Positions 15,444 through 23,267 are shown, counted from the stretch's first letter. The stretch: 24,542 bases of DNA from an uncultured Eubacteriales bacterium (GCA_934486755.1 CAKSQT010000021.1:1-24542), one strand, 5' to 3'. Translations and numbers: made by a program. The notes: generated from the sequence alone by a model not told the origin.

Positions 15444-16157
15444 ATGTCTAAGAATTTAAAAATCGGAATTGTTGTTGCCGATGATGATGAATATACCGAG
15501 CTTGAAGAAATAGTTAATAAATTTCACGGCAAGGAAATCAGCGTACTTAAACATATAGGTCATAGGTTTACCGTTGATAACGGGACAGAGGTTGTTTCGG
15601 CATTGTGCGGAATAGGTAAGGTGAACGCCGCCGCGACAACTATGAAGCTCATAGACGACGGTTGCAACTGTATACTTAATTACGGCCTGTCGGGCGGTAT
15701 AAGCGGAGTAAGACGGGGCGATATCTGCCTTCCCGAGAGTTTTTTAGAACACGATTTTGACCTAACGATGATAGGCTATAAGCCATGCGAAAAGCCTTCG
15801 CAGGATTACATTTATTATTCGGACAAGCGGCTTTACAAAATCTTTTCGGAGCTTTTGCCGTCCGCTGTGGGCGGTGCCGCCGTAACAGGCGACAAGTTTA
15901 TATGCTCCGACGAAGAGAGGGTTCTTTTGCATAACCTGTTTTCGGCAACCTCTTGTGATATGGAAACTGCCGCAATAGCCTATGTATGCTCGGTAAACGA
16001 CATTCCTTTTATATCTGTCCGCCGAATTTCGGACGACGCAGGCGACGACGCATTGACAAGCTACCACAACACCATATCGGATTCACAGATTTCTTTATCC
16101 GAAATAGTTTTATCGGGCATTAAAGTAATCGCAAATTCCGAAAATCTTAGTAATTAA
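15444..16157 (+). CDS. mtnN: 5'-Methylthioadenosine/S-adenosylhomocysteine nucleosidase
   Basis: Cleaves MTA and SAH to adenine and the thio-sugar in methionine salvage and methyl-cycle clearance. The 237-residue protein aligns with E. coli MTAN by eye: the acidic N-terminal motif with Glu16 in the place of Glu12, GIGKVNAA, NYGLSGGI, EHDFDLTMIGY, TGDKFI, and the catalytic segment CDMETAAIAYVC followed by RRISDDAG. The residue before ME is Asp where E. coli has Glu, and the N-terminal VADDDEY differs from the common GAMEEE, so specificity may be shifted within the nucleosidase family. The ribosome binding site is weak, overlapping the previous gene's end 12 bp away, which suggests co-transcription. 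Confidence 0.87.
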   Translation: MSKNLKIGIVVADDDEYTELEEIVNKFHGKEISVLKHIGHRFTVDNGTEVVSALCGIGKVNAAATTMKLIDDGCNCILNYGLSGGISGVRRGDICLPESFLEHDFDLTMIGYKPCEKPSQDYIYYSDKRLYKIFSELLPSAVGGAAVTGDKFICSDEERVLLHNLFSATSCDMETAAIAYVCSVNDIPFISVRRISDDAGDDALTSYHNTISDSQISLSEIVLSGIKVIANSENLSN

Positions 16158-16168
16158 CGGAGAATTAT

Positions 16169-17854
16169 ATGCCTGAAAAAATCAGAAAACAACAAAGTTT
16201 TGAATACGGCGCCATAATTTTACTTATATCAACATCGCTTGTTAAGGTTATCGGCGCGGTATTCAAAATACCGCTTTCAAACCTGATAGGCGACCTTGGG
16301 TTTGGTTATTTTTCATCTGCTTACGATTTATTTACACCGATTTATTCGCTTGCAATGGCAGGCTTGCCGATAGCCGTTTCAAGGCTTGTGGCGGAGAATG
16401 CAACGACAGGGCGATACCGCGATGTCAGGCAGACGTTAAACAACGCAAAAAAAGCGTTTTTTGTAACGGGCTTTGCGGGTCTTGTTCTTATGCTCGCTTT
16501 GATATACCCGTTTGTTCATATCACCGACCCGACAGGCGAAACGGTTTACAGCCTATTCGCTATTGCACCCTCAATACTTTTGTGTTGCGTAATGTCTACC
16601 TATCGCGGATATTATGAGGGTTTGCGTAATATGTATCCTACCGCGGCGTCGGATATAATCGAAGCGCTCGGCAAATTGATTTTGGGCTACGGTTTTGCTT
16701 ATATAGCAATGAAATTGAGCAATAATGTTGCCTATGCGGCAGCCGCGGCTATGCTCGGAATAACGGTTGGCGCTCTTTTGGCGGCATTGTATTTAAGACT
16801 TAGGTATCAAATCAAAGGCGATCTTATCACAGAAGCAGAGCTTGCGGCGAGTCCCGAACCGATAGATTCAAAACAGGCAATGCGCGCGTTGATTGTAATT
16901 GCGATTCCCGTAGTTTTGTCCTCTCTTGCCAATAACATTGCGTCGCTTGTCGATGTTTCTATGGTCAAATGGCAGCTCGGACGTATGATAGGCGAGCACG
17001 CGGATACTTTGCGGTCGATGTACGCCACTTCTATTGCCGACTTTAATGAAACATCAAGCCATTTGCTTACCGACGCGGGTATTCCGACATTTCTTTACGG
17101 AATCCGCGGCAAGGCGTTTACCGTATACAATCTAATACCTACAATAACCTCAGTGCTGGGCGTAAGTGCTTTGCCCGTGCTTGCTTCCTCCTGGATGTTG
17201 AAGGATAAGAAAAAGATTAAGCGTAACATTGATTCGATGATTAAAATGACAGCGCTTATCGCTATGCCTGCGGGCGCGGGGTTTGTCGCTCTTGGCGGAC
17301 AAATTATGGGATTGCTCTATAAAAGCGTCGCTTCGGTTGAGATAGGCGGCTCTATGATGCAGGTTTTCGGATTTGCCGCAATTTTTGCGGGGCTCTCGAT
17401 ACCTATGACAAGTATGTTGCAGGCAATAGGCAAGCAGATAGTCCCTGTTAAAAATATTGCTGTCGGTGCGGTTATTAAGATAGTAGTTAATTACGTATTG
17501 GTAGGAGTACCGACTATAAATATTAAGGGCGCGCCTATCGGAACACTCGCTTGCTACCTTTATATTTTTATCGCAAATCTTTGGGCGCTTATCAAATATA
17601 CGGGTGTTGTGCCTAACATATTGAACGTGTTTATCAAACCTGCCGCCGCGGCGCTTTTATGCGGTCTGACAGCATTCGGAATTTCACTTGCGGGCGCCTC
17701 AAAAATGATAACGGTTGCGGCAATTTTGGCGGCGGCGTTTGTCTATTTGATTGCGCTTGTGGTGCTTAACGCCTTTGAAGAGGAGGACTTTTTGTCCCTG
17801 CCAAAGGGCGAAAAACTCGCTGCACTCTGCAAAAAGTATAAGATAATTCGTTGA
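16169..17854 (+). CDS. spoVB: MurJ/SpoVB-type lipid II or polysaccharide flippase
   Basis: A 561-residue polytopic membrane protein of the MOP/MVF superfamily, with about 14 hydrophobic segments. The N-terminus is typical of SpoVB/YabM proteins: SFEYGAIILLISTSLVKVIG, KIPLSNLIG, GFGYFSSAYDLFTPIYSLAM and GLPIAVSRLVAE. It probably moves lipid-linked peptidoglycan precursors across the cytoplasmic membrane, in vegetative growth, in cortex formation, or both. The ribosome binding site is CGGAGA. Its place just upstream of HU and the yab cluster matches the yabM/spoVB position in Bacillus and Clostridium. SpoVB, YabM and MurJ cannot be told apart without a tree. Confidence 0.88.
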   Translation: MPEKIRKQQSFEYGAIILLISTSLVKVIGAVFKIPLSNLIGDLGFGYFSSAYDLFTPIYSLAMAGLPIAVSRLVAENATTGRYRDVRQTLNNAKKAFFVTGFAGLVLMLALIYPFVHITDPTGETVYSLFAIAPSILLCCVMSTYRGYYEGLRNMYPTAASDIIEALGKLILGYGFAYIAMKLSNNVAYAAAAAMLGITVGALLAALYLRLRYQIKGDLITEAELAASPEPIDSKQAMRALIVIAIPVVLSSLANNIASLVDVSMVKWQLGRMIGEHADTLRSMYATSIADFNETSSHLLTDAGIPTFLYGIRGKAFTVYNLIPTITSVLGVSALPVLASSWMLKDKKKIKRNIDSMIKMTALIAMPAGAGFVALGGQIMGLLYKSVASVEIGGSMMQVFGFAAIFAGLSIPMTSMLQAIGKQIVPVKNIAVGAVIKIVVNYVLVGVPTINIKGAPIGTLACYLYIFIANLWALIKYTGVVPNILNVFIKPAAAALLCGLTAFGISLAGASKMITVAAILAAAFVYLIALVVLNAFEEEDFLSLPKGEKLAALCKKYKIIR

Positions 17855-17884
17855 TTATATTAATTTTTTAATTAATTTTTGGTG

Positions 17885-17949
17885 TTGTTGTCCAAAAAAG
17901 AAAAAATATTCTAAAATCTATTGATTTTCGGATTAATATATGGTAAAAG
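17885..17949 (+). promoter_or_regulatory. AT-rich promoter region of the HU gene
   Basis: Two overlapping candidates: TTGTCC (17888-17893), 18 bases, TAAAAT (17912-17917); and TTGATT (17921-17926), 17 bases, TAAAAG (17944-17949). The ~190-bp gap is strongly AT-rich with short runs of A and T, and leaves a leader of nearly 100 bases. I see no clear terminator for the flippase gene. Confidence 0.4.
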
Positions 17950-18041
17950 TATATAGTACAGTTTTGGTGGACAAGCCGCCGCGTACATTTTTGTTTTCAG
18001 ACGAAGTAGTTCGTTAAAAATTTTTTTGGAGGTTCTTTATT

Positions 18042-18317
18042 ATGAACAAAACAGAATTAGTTGCTGCAATGGCTGATAAGGCCGGTATTGCTAAGAAAGA
18101 CGCTGAGAAAGCTCTTGCTGCTTTCATCGACACTGTTGTTGACGGTTTAAAGGCCGGAGATAAAATTCAGCTCGTAGGCTTTGGCTCTTTTGAAGTACGT
18201 GAGCGTGCTGAGAGAACCGGTATCAATCCGCAGACAAAGCAGACAATAAAGATCGCTGCTTCCAAGAATCCTGTTTTCAAAGCAGGAAAAGCTTTCAAGG
18301 ATGCTATTGCGAAATAA
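18042..18317 (+). CDS. hup: DNA-binding protein HU
   Basis: 91 residues, standard HU length, a dimeric nucleoid protein that bends DNA. It begins MNKTELVAAMADKAG and contains the signature VGFGSFEVRERAERTGINPQ in the beta-arm region, ending KAGKAFKDAIAK. The ribosome binding site TTGGAGGT is strong, and the codons (gct, aaa, gtt) look optimised for high expression compared with the neighbours. The gene lies between the flippase and rqcP, as in several Clostridium genomes, and is followed by its own hairpin terminator. Confidence 0.98.
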   Translation: MNKTELVAAMADKAGIAKKDAEKALAAFIDTVVDGLKAGDKIQLVGFGSFEVRERAERTGINPQTKQTIKIAASKNPVFKAGKAFKDAIAK

Positions 18318-18329
18318 GCAAAACGTTTA

Positions 18330-18360
18330 TTAAGCCGTCCGTAAGGGCGGCTTAAATTTT
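18330..18360 (+). terminator. Hairpin terminator after HU
   Basis: TTAAGCCGTCC pairs with GGGCGGCTTAA (one G-T pair) around GTAA, followed by ATTTT. The U-tract is short, so some read-through into rqcP is likely. Confidence 0.75.
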
Positions 18361-18378
18361 GCAGTCAGAGAGGTTAGT

Positions 18379-18621
18379 ATGAGACTTGACAAATATTTAA
18401 AGGTTTCGCGCATAATAAAGCGAAGAACGGTTGCAAATGAGGCGTGCGACGCGGGCCGTGTGTCCGTAAACGGCAACACCGCCAGAGCTTCGTACGATGT
18501 TAAGATCGGCGACGTTATCGAAATATCCTTCGGAACCCGAAACGTGCGTGTTAAGGTGACAAATATCGGCGAAACAGTAAAGAAAGACGACGCCGCTTCT
18601 TTGTATGAAATTATAGATTGA
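18379..18621 (+). CDS. rqcP: S4-domain RNA-binding protein RqcP (YabO)
   Basis: An 80-residue S4 domain protein starting MRLDKYLKVSRIIKRR and continuing with ANEACDAGRVSVNG, the classic S4 loop. Bacterial RqcP binds the 50S subunit with RqcH and supports poly-alanine tailing of stalled nascent chains in ribosome quality control. Its length matches Bacillus YabO, and the position just before yabP is conserved. The ribosome binding site is AGAGAGG. It comes after the HU terminator, so it may depend on read-through or on a weak promoter that I cannot see. Confidence 0.93.
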   Translation: MRLDKYLKVSRIIKRRTVANEACDAGRVSVNGNTARASYDVKIGDVIEISFGTRNVRVKVTNIGETVKKDDAASLYEIID

Positions 18622-18682
18622 CATATTTATGAATACGTCCGACCCTTGCTAAATATATTTTAGTATATAAGGGGCTGTTAGT

Positions 18683-18952
18683 TTGGACGAATCATTACAC
18701 ATTGAACAAAATATTATTTTGGAAAACAGAAAAAAACTTAATATCACAGGGGTCGGCGAGGTTCTTTCGTTTGATGATGAGACCGTTATTTTAAAGACTG
18801 CAATGGGCAATATGACCGTCAAAGGCGAAAAACTGCGTATTTCAAATTTTAACACCGAAACGGGTGACCTTACGGCTGAGGGCAGAATAATCGCAATCGT
18901 ATATACCTCGGAAGAAAAGGGCGGCGGTCTTTTTTCAAGGCTGTTCAGATAG
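18683..18952 (+). CDS. yabP: Sporulation protein YabP
   Basis: 89 residues, starting at TTG 18683 with AAGGGG about 10 bases upstream; no ATG is available in frame before the conserved domain. The domain matches the YabP/YqfC family: ENRKKLNITGVGEVLSFDDE, TAMGNMTVKGEKLRI and GRIIAIVY. YabP is required for spore cortex formation in Bacillus and acts with YabQ in the mother cell; its biochemistry is unknown. A 61-bp gap separates it from rqcP. No sigma-A promoter is evident there, consistent with a sporulation-specific sigma factor, though I could not fit a sigma-E site. Confidence 0.92.
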   Translation: MDESLHIEQNIILENRKKLNITGVGEVLSFDDETVILKTAMGNMTVKGEKLRISNFNTETGDLTAEGRIIAIVYTSEEKGGGLFSRLFR

Positions 18953-18955
18953 CCT

Positions 18956-19471
18956 ATGTGGGAGATAAACTCTTTAATACAGGCGGAAAATTTTTTATAC
19001 TCGGTTGCCGTTGGAACTCTGCTTTGCCTGTTTTATGATGTTTTCAGAGCTTTCCGTGCCGAAAGGGTGTGCGGCGCTGTTGAAATATTTGTTCAGGATA
19101 TTTTATATTGGTTGATAAGCGCGGTATTTGTATTCTCGTTTCTGCTCGTAACTACAAACGGGGAATTGCGCGGCTATGCTTTTTTCGGCATAGCTGTCGG
19201 ATTTTTTGTGTGCCGATTAACTTTGTCTGTTGTTTTTTTCAAAGTATTATGTTTTTTGTGGCGGCATATAATACAAATCTTATCTGTGGTAAATTCATTG
19301 CTCGCGCGATTTACCGCTGTATTTAACCGTTTTTATACCAAATGTTTTAAAAAAGCGGCGTTTTTGTTAAAAAAACTCTTGAAATCAACCGTCGGTTTGT
19401 TGTATACTAAGCGTGATCGAAATATTTTGACGGAGCAGAGTGATAATGAAATCGTCCAAAAAAAAGAATAA
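18956..19471 (+). CDS. yabQ: Spore cortex biosynthesis membrane protein YabQ
   Basis: A 171-residue integral membrane protein with several hydrophobic segments in the first ~115 residues (FLYSVAVGTLLCLFYDVFRA, then DILYWLISAVFVFSFLLV). A basic, Lys-rich cytoplasmic tail follows. The FYDVFRAFR motif and gene order identify the YabQ family, needed for the spore cortex in Bacillus. It starts 3 bp after yabP with no clear ribosome binding site of its own, implying translational coupling. Its last 26 bases overlap divIC, and an apparent vegetative promoter lies inside its 3' end. Confidence 0.9.
   Translation: MWEINSLIQAENFLYSVAVGTLLCLFYDVFRAFRAERVCGAVEIFVQDILYWLISAVFVFSFLLVTTNGELRGYAFFGIAVGFFVCRLTLSVVFFKVLCFLWRHIIQILSVVNSLLARFTAVFNRFYTKCFKKAAFLLKKLLKSTVGLLYTKRDRNILTEQSDNEIVQKKE
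19379..19408 (+). promoter_or_regulatory. Internal sigma-A-type promoter for divIC within yabQ
   Basis: TTGAAA (19379-19384), an 18-base spacer and TATACT (19403-19408), 37 bp before the divIC ATG. It would let the division gene be transcribed in growing cells independently of yabP/yabQ. Confidence 0.6.
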
Positions 19472-19736
19472 GAGCATTCTTTTGCGTATTTTTGTTCTCG
19501 GTGTTTGCACATATATGATAATAACGCTTGCCAATCTGCTTAACACGCTTAATAAAAGCCGTTCGGAATTGAACGCCCTCAGGGCGCAGTATGCTTCGGA
19601 AAAAAACGATATAGCGGAATTAAAAGCCATACTGTCGGAAGGCTCGGAAAATAAAATGATCGAAAAAGCGGCGAGAGAACGCTTGGGTTACGTTTATTCG
19701 GACGAACAGGTATTTATTGATATATCGGGAAATTGA
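19446..19736 (+). CDS. divIC: Septum formation protein DivIC (FtsB-like)
   Basis: 96 residues from ATG 19446, chosen because GGAG lies 10 bases upstream; the in-frame GTG at 19440 is too close to that site. The layout is that of DivIC/FtsB: a short, very basic cytoplasmic start (KSSKKKNKS), one membrane segment (~13-30), an extracellular coiled coil (LNKSRSELNALRAQYASEK), and a C-terminal block with KAARERLGYVYSDEQVFIDI typical of the family. It works with FtsL and DivIB to activate septal peptidoglycan synthesis. Overlap with yabQ and the following yabR match the Bacillus order. Confidence 0.92.
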   Translation: MKSSKKKNKSILLRIFVLGVCTYMIITLANLLNTLNKSRSELNALRAQYASEKNDIAELKAILSEGSENKMIEKAARERLGYVYSDEQVFIDISGN

Positions 19737-19744
19737 TCGGGTTG

Positions 19745-19781
19745 ACGGCGGTTTAACACGCCGTGCCTGAGTATTTATAAT
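19745..19781 (+). promoter_or_regulatory. Hairpin and weak promoter before yabR
   Basis: ACGGCG (19745-19750) and CGCCGT (19759-19764) form a small hairpin. TTTAAC (19752-19757), 18 bases and TATAAT (19776-19781) could be a promoter for yabR; the -10 is perfect but the -35 is weak. Confidence 0.4.
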
Positions 19782-19806
19782 CTTTTTAGGGGGATTTACA
19801 GTTTAT

Positions 19807-20250
19807 ATGCAGTTAGCTGTCGGACAAATTGTTGAGGGTAAAATTACGGGCATTACCAATTTCGGTGTTTTCGTTGACCTTGGTGAAGGGAAAACAGGTA
19901 TGGTACATATCTCTGAGGTTGCGCGCACTTATGTAAATGATATTAATGAGTTCGTTAAAATCAATGACGTTGTGAAAATGAAGATTCTCAGCATAAGCGA
20001 TGAAGGAAAGATCAGCCTCAGCATAAAACGCGCTATTGAGCCTGAAAGATCCCAACGTGATAACGGCGAAAGAAAGTTTTCACAACATTCAAAGCCAGAC
20101 AGTTCTTATACTTGGACTCCTAAAAAGAGCGAACCCGCAAGTTTTGAAGAAATGATGAACCGTTTTAAGCAGGTCAGCGACGATAAGTTTTCTGACCTTA
20201 AACGGAAAAATCCCGATTCAAGGCGAACGAAACGCGGGGCATCAAAATAA
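19807..20250 (+). CDS. yabR: S1-domain RNA-binding protein YabR
   Basis: 147 residues: an N-terminal S1 domain (~1-75, GKITGITNFGVFVDLGEGKT, HISEVARTYVNDINEF, KISLSIKRA) and a charged, probably disordered tail rich in Lys, Arg, Ser and Glu. It matches Bacillus YabR, which follows divIC. Such general stress/S1 proteins bind RNA or ribosomes; the exact job is not known. The purine-rich AGGGGG lies about 14 bases before the ATG, longer than usual spacing. In Bacillus spoIIE comes next; here a fumarase subunit follows. Confidence 0.9.
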   Translation: MQLAVGQIVEGKITGITNFGVFVDLGEGKTGMVHISEVARTYVNDINEFVKINDVVKMKILSISDEGKISLSIKRAIEPERSQRDNGERKFSQHSKPDSSYTWTPKKSEPASFEEMMNRFKQVSDDKFSDLKRKNPDSRRTKRGASK

Positions 20251-20317
20251 AACCATATTGGGCGGAATTCCCGTTTTGGACGGCAATTCTGCCTTATGTT
20301 TTGTGAACGGAGTATTT

Positions 20318-21166
20318 ATGGATATACGTGAGGTAAACACCTCTGAGATAATCAAAAAGGTTGAAGAACTTTGTATTAGGGCAAACCGATTTTTGCCTGA
20401 CGATATTGAAAAGCAGATAGACCTCTGTGCCGAGACTGAATCGGACGGTCTTGCCCGCAGTATTCTCGGCGATATTAAAAACAACATTACCGCCGCTAAA
20501 AGCTACTCCTTGCCGATTTGCCAGGATACGGGTATGACGGTTGTTTTTATTGAGGTCGGACAAGATGTTCATATTGTCGGCGGTCTGCTTGAAGACGCTG
20601 TTAATGAGGGCGTGCGCCGCGGATATGAAAAGGGATTGCTGAGAAAATCCGTTGTGTCAGACCCGCTTGTAAGAGAAAACACGGGCGATAATACGCCTGC
20701 TGTTATTCACACAAGAATTATAAGCGGAAATAAAATTAAAATCACGGTTGCTCCTAAGGGCTTCGGCAGTGAAAATATGAGCGGTATCAGAATGCTCACG
20801 CCTTTTGACGGCAGGGACGGTGTGATTAAAGCGGTTTTGGAAATTGTTTCAAACGCTTCGTCAAACCCCTGTCCGCCTATGATAGTTGGTGTAGGTATCG
20901 GCAGTGACTTTGAAGGCTGTGCGATGCTTTCAAAGGTAGCTTTGTGCCGCAGTATTGATAAACGAAATCCTAACAAATACTATTCGGATCTTGAAAACGA
21001 ACTGCTTGAAAAAATTAATGCTCTCGGCATAGGTCCGCAGGGCTTCGGCGGTGACTGTACTGCGCTTGCCGTAAACATTGAGTACGGCGCTACTCACATT
21101 GCGGGTCTGCCTGTTGCCGTTAATATAGGCTGTCACGTAACAAGACATATATCAGCCGAGGTGTAA
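20318..21166 (+). CDS. Class I (4Fe-4S) fumarate hydratase, alpha subunit
   Basis: 282 residues, normal for the alpha subunit of two-subunit, iron-sulfur fumarases or L-tartrate dehydratases (TtdA/FumA-N type), which hydrate fumarate to malate. Three Cys in the expected contexts could hold the cluster: PICQDTG (Cys68), DFEGCAMLSK (Cys201) and NIGCHVTRH (Cys272). Other conserved blocks are ENTGDNTPAVIH and APKGFGSENMS. ATG 20318 is chosen for the GGAG site 7 bases upstream; the in-frame TTG 20258 would add an unconserved stretch. No beta subunit follows: the next gene is an rRNA methyltransferase 3 bases away. The partner must be elsewhere, or activity is lost. Fumarase and tartrate dehydratase cannot be separated by eye. 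Confidence 0.9.
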   Translation: MDIREVNTSEIIKKVEELCIRANRFLPDDIEKQIDLCAETESDGLARSILGDIKNNITAAKSYSLPICQDTGMTVVFIEVGQDVHIVGGLLEDAVNEGVRRGYEKGLLRKSVVSDPLVRENTGDNTPAVIHTRIISGNKIKITVAPKGFGSENMSGIRMLTPFDGRDGVIKAVLEIVSNASSNPCPPMIVGVGIGSDFEGCAMLSKVALCRSIDKRNPNKYYSDLENELLEKINALGIGPQGFGGDCTALAVNIEYGATHIAGLPVAVNIGCHVTRHISAEV

Positions 21167-21168
21167 TA

Positions 21169-22305
21169 ATGGAAGAATATAATTTAGTCGCTCCGTGTTT
21201 GTTCGGAGTTGAGGGAATAGCGGCTGATGAATTCAGGCGTATGGGATTTGAGCAGGTCAGCGCCGAAAACGGACGTGTTCTTTTGAAAGGCAATGCCGAT
21301 ATGCTGGCGCGCGCCAATATCTGTTCAAGGTTTGCCGAACGTATACTTATAAGCGTCGGTGAATTTTACGCAGAGACCTTTACCGAACTATTCGACAATG
21401 TAAAAAAACTTCCTTGGGAGGATTTTTTAAGAAAAGACGACGCTTTTCCTGTAAACGGGTGGAGCATTGATTCAAAACTGTTCAGTATTCCCGATTGCCA
21501 GTCAATAATCAAAAAGGCTGTTGTTGAACGGCTGAAAGCTAAATACGGTTGCCAATGGTTTGAAGAAACGGGACCCGAGTATAAAATTCGCTTTTCAATT
21601 CATAAGGACAGGGTTACCGTTATGATAGACACTTCGGGCGAGGGTCTGCATAAACGCGGTTACCGCAGAAATTCAAACGACGCACCGCTTAAAGAGACCC
21701 TTGCGGCTTCAATATGCGATCTTGCAAGGATATATCCCGATACAAAGCTGTATGATCCTATGTGCGGAAGCGGAACTATCTTAATAGAGTCAGCCCTAAT
21801 GGCAACCAAAACCGCTCCCGGATTGTACCGCTCTTTCGCCGCCGAAAGATACGGCTTTTTAGACAGAGAGGCTTGGAGCAGAGAAAGGACGCGCGCACGC
21901 GATTTGATATGCCGTAATGTCGATTTTACGGCTTTCGGTTATGACATTGACCCGAAGTGTATTGAACTTACAATGGCAAACGCAAAAAAAGCGGGCGTTG
22001 ACAGATATATTAAAGCAAGCGTAGGCAATATCAAGGACTTTACTGTACCCGAAGAACGCTGTGTCACAATAACAAATCCGCCGTACGGCGAGCGTTTGCT
22101 CGATGTGAAAGCCGCCGAGGATATTTACAGGGTAATGGGCGAAAGATTTGAAGCGGGTAAGGGCAGAAAGTACTATATTATCAGCCCGCACGACGAATTT
22201 GAAAAATTCTTTGCCCGCACCGCCGACAAGCGCAGAAAACTGTATAACGGTATGATAAAATGTCAGCTTTATATGTATTTCAGGCAGTCGGAGGCAAATA
22301 AATGA
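21169..22305 (+). CDS. THUMP-domain 23S rRNA (guanine-N2) methyltransferase, RlmL/YpsC-like
   Basis: 378 residues. The N-terminal half is a THUMP-type RNA-binding region (about 40-160, VKKLPWEDFLRK, YKIRFSIHKDRVTVMIDTSG). The C-terminal half is a Rossmann methyltransferase with SAM motif YDPMCGSGTILIESA, acidic-loop motif AFGYDIDPKC and active-site motif TNPPYGERL (Asn303-Tyr306). It fits the YpsC/RlmL-N family that methylates 23S rRNA guanine N2, although the target position is inferred from homology. The ribosome binding site GAGG sits at the end of the fumarase gene, and the stop overlaps the next start (ATGA). Confidence 0.92.
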   Translation: MEEYNLVAPCLFGVEGIAADEFRRMGFEQVSAENGRVLLKGNADMLARANICSRFAERILISVGEFYAETFTELFDNVKKLPWEDFLRKDDAFPVNGWSIDSKLFSIPDCQSIIKKAVVERLKAKYGCQWFEETGPEYKIRFSIHKDRVTVMIDTSGEGLHKRGYRRNSNDAPLKETLAASICDLARIYPDTKLYDPMCGSGTILIESALMATKTAPGLYRSFAAERYGFLDREAWSRERTRARDLICRNVDFTAFGYDIDPKCIELTMANAKKAGVDRYIKASVGNIKDFTVPEERCVTITNPPYGERLLDVKAAEDIYRVMGERFEAGKGRKYYIISPHDEFEKFFARTADKRRKLYNGMIKCQLYMYFRQSEANK

Positions 22306-23222
22306 GATATGTTTTCATAATTAATCCCGTTGCAGGAAAGGGCAGGACTCAGGAGCTTATAGCGGATAAGATAAACCGTTATTTTGAACTAAACGGCGGC
22401 GATTACTCCGTTTTTTATACCCGGTGCCGTAACGACGCCTGCAATATCGCTTCCAAGGAAGCGGCAAAGGGCGACGAGGTTTGTATATTTGCCTGCGGCG
22501 GCGAGGGAACCAGCTTTGAGGTTATTAACGGTGTGTACGGCCACGAAAACGCAACGGTCGGCGTTATACCGTGCGGCTCGGCTAATGATTTTTTGAAATA
22601 TTTTGATGACAGCAATGCTTTTTTGGATATTGAAAATCAAATCAGCGGTTCAAAGGTTAAAATGGACTTAATAAAAGCAGGGGATAAGTATTGCCTTAAC
22701 GGTTGTTCTGTCGGTATGGACGCTATGGTGGCAAACGATATGCGGCTGTTTAAACGTATTCCGTTGGTAAGCGGCAGTATGGCTTACAAATTGTCCATTG
22801 TTAAAACTTTTATGAAAAAACTCGGTGTTAAAATCAATGTTAATATCGACGGTGAGGATATGGGTGAAAATAACTGTCTGTTTGCCGTTGTCGCAAACGC
22901 CCCGTATTACGGCGGAGGGTTTAAAGGCACACCCGACGCGGTTCCAAACGACGGCAGTTTGGATTTTACTATGATAGACGTTATAAGCAAGGTTCGTATT
23001 CCGAAATTTCTGTCTTTATATAAAAACGGAAATCACCGAGGTTTGGATTATTGTAAAATGCGGCGGTGCAAAAAGGTGGAAATTACTGCAACGAAGCCTT
23101 TGCCGATAAATATGGATGGGGAAATCATTTTTTCTGATAAAATATGTTTTGAAATTGTTCGCAGTGCCGTTAATTTTCTTGTACCGCAAAGCATTTCTCA
23201 AAAAATATTAATAAATGTTTAA
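22302..23222 (+). CDS. Diacylglycerol kinase-family lipid kinase (DgkB/YegS-like)
   Basis: A 306-residue cytoplasmic, membrane-associated lipid kinase that probably recycles diacylglycerol or phosphorylates a related lipid. Motifs in order are IINPVAGKG, the nucleotide-binding block ACGGEGTSFEVINGV, GVIPCGSANDFLKYF, VANAPYYGGGF and NDGSLDFTMI. The usual GGDGT reads GGEGT here, and the following Asn-Glu is Phe-Glu, a conservative but notable change in the nucleotide-binding loop. The start overlaps the previous stop (ATGA), so translation is coupled. The TAA sits at the edge of a triple repeat that forms the upstream part of the groES promoter. Confidence 0.9.
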   Translation: MRYVFIINPVAGKGRTQELIADKINRYFELNGGDYSVFYTRCRNDACNIASKEAAKGDEVCIFACGGEGTSFEVINGVYGHENATVGVIPCGSANDFLKYFDDSNAFLDIENQISGSKVKMDLIKAGDKYCLNGCSVGMDAMVANDMRLFKRIPLVSGSMAYKLSIVKTFMKKLGVKINVNIDGEDMGENNCLFAVVANAPYYGGGFKGTPDAVPNDGSLDFTMIDVISKVRIPKFLSLYKNGNHRGLDYCKMRRCKKVEITATKPLPINMDGEIIFSDKICFEIVRSAVNFLVPQSISQKILINV

Positions 23223-23247
23223 CTTTTATTAACTTTTATTGACTTTT
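23217..23247 (-). promoter_or_regulatory. Triple heptad repeat, CtsR-like operator candidate
   Basis: Read on the - strand there are three heptads, AGTCAAT, AGTTAAT and AGTTAAA, each separated by AAA, giving an exact 10-base period. The CtsR consensus is RGTCAAA-NAN-RGTCAAA with the same period, so each heptad differs from it by one or two bases. The array runs into the -35 box of the groES promoter, where a repressor would block polymerase. Confidence 0.5.
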
Positions 23248-23267
23248 AGAATAATAGTAGTTAAAAT
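23239..23267 (+). promoter_or_regulatory. Sigma-A-type promoter of groES-groEL
   Basis: TTGACT (23239-23244), a 17-base spacer and TAAAAT (23262-23267), 62 bp before the groES ATG. I looked for the CIRCE inverted repeat (TTAGCACTC, 9 bases, GAGTGCTAA) between 23180 and 23330 and found none. Confidence 0.75.

Noticed and set aside
18618..18660. Sigma-A promoter TTGACA at 18618 before yabP
   Set aside because: No -10 hexamer lies 16-18 bases downstream. A sigma-E fit was also tried (ATATT near 18623), but no CATACA-like -10 follows.
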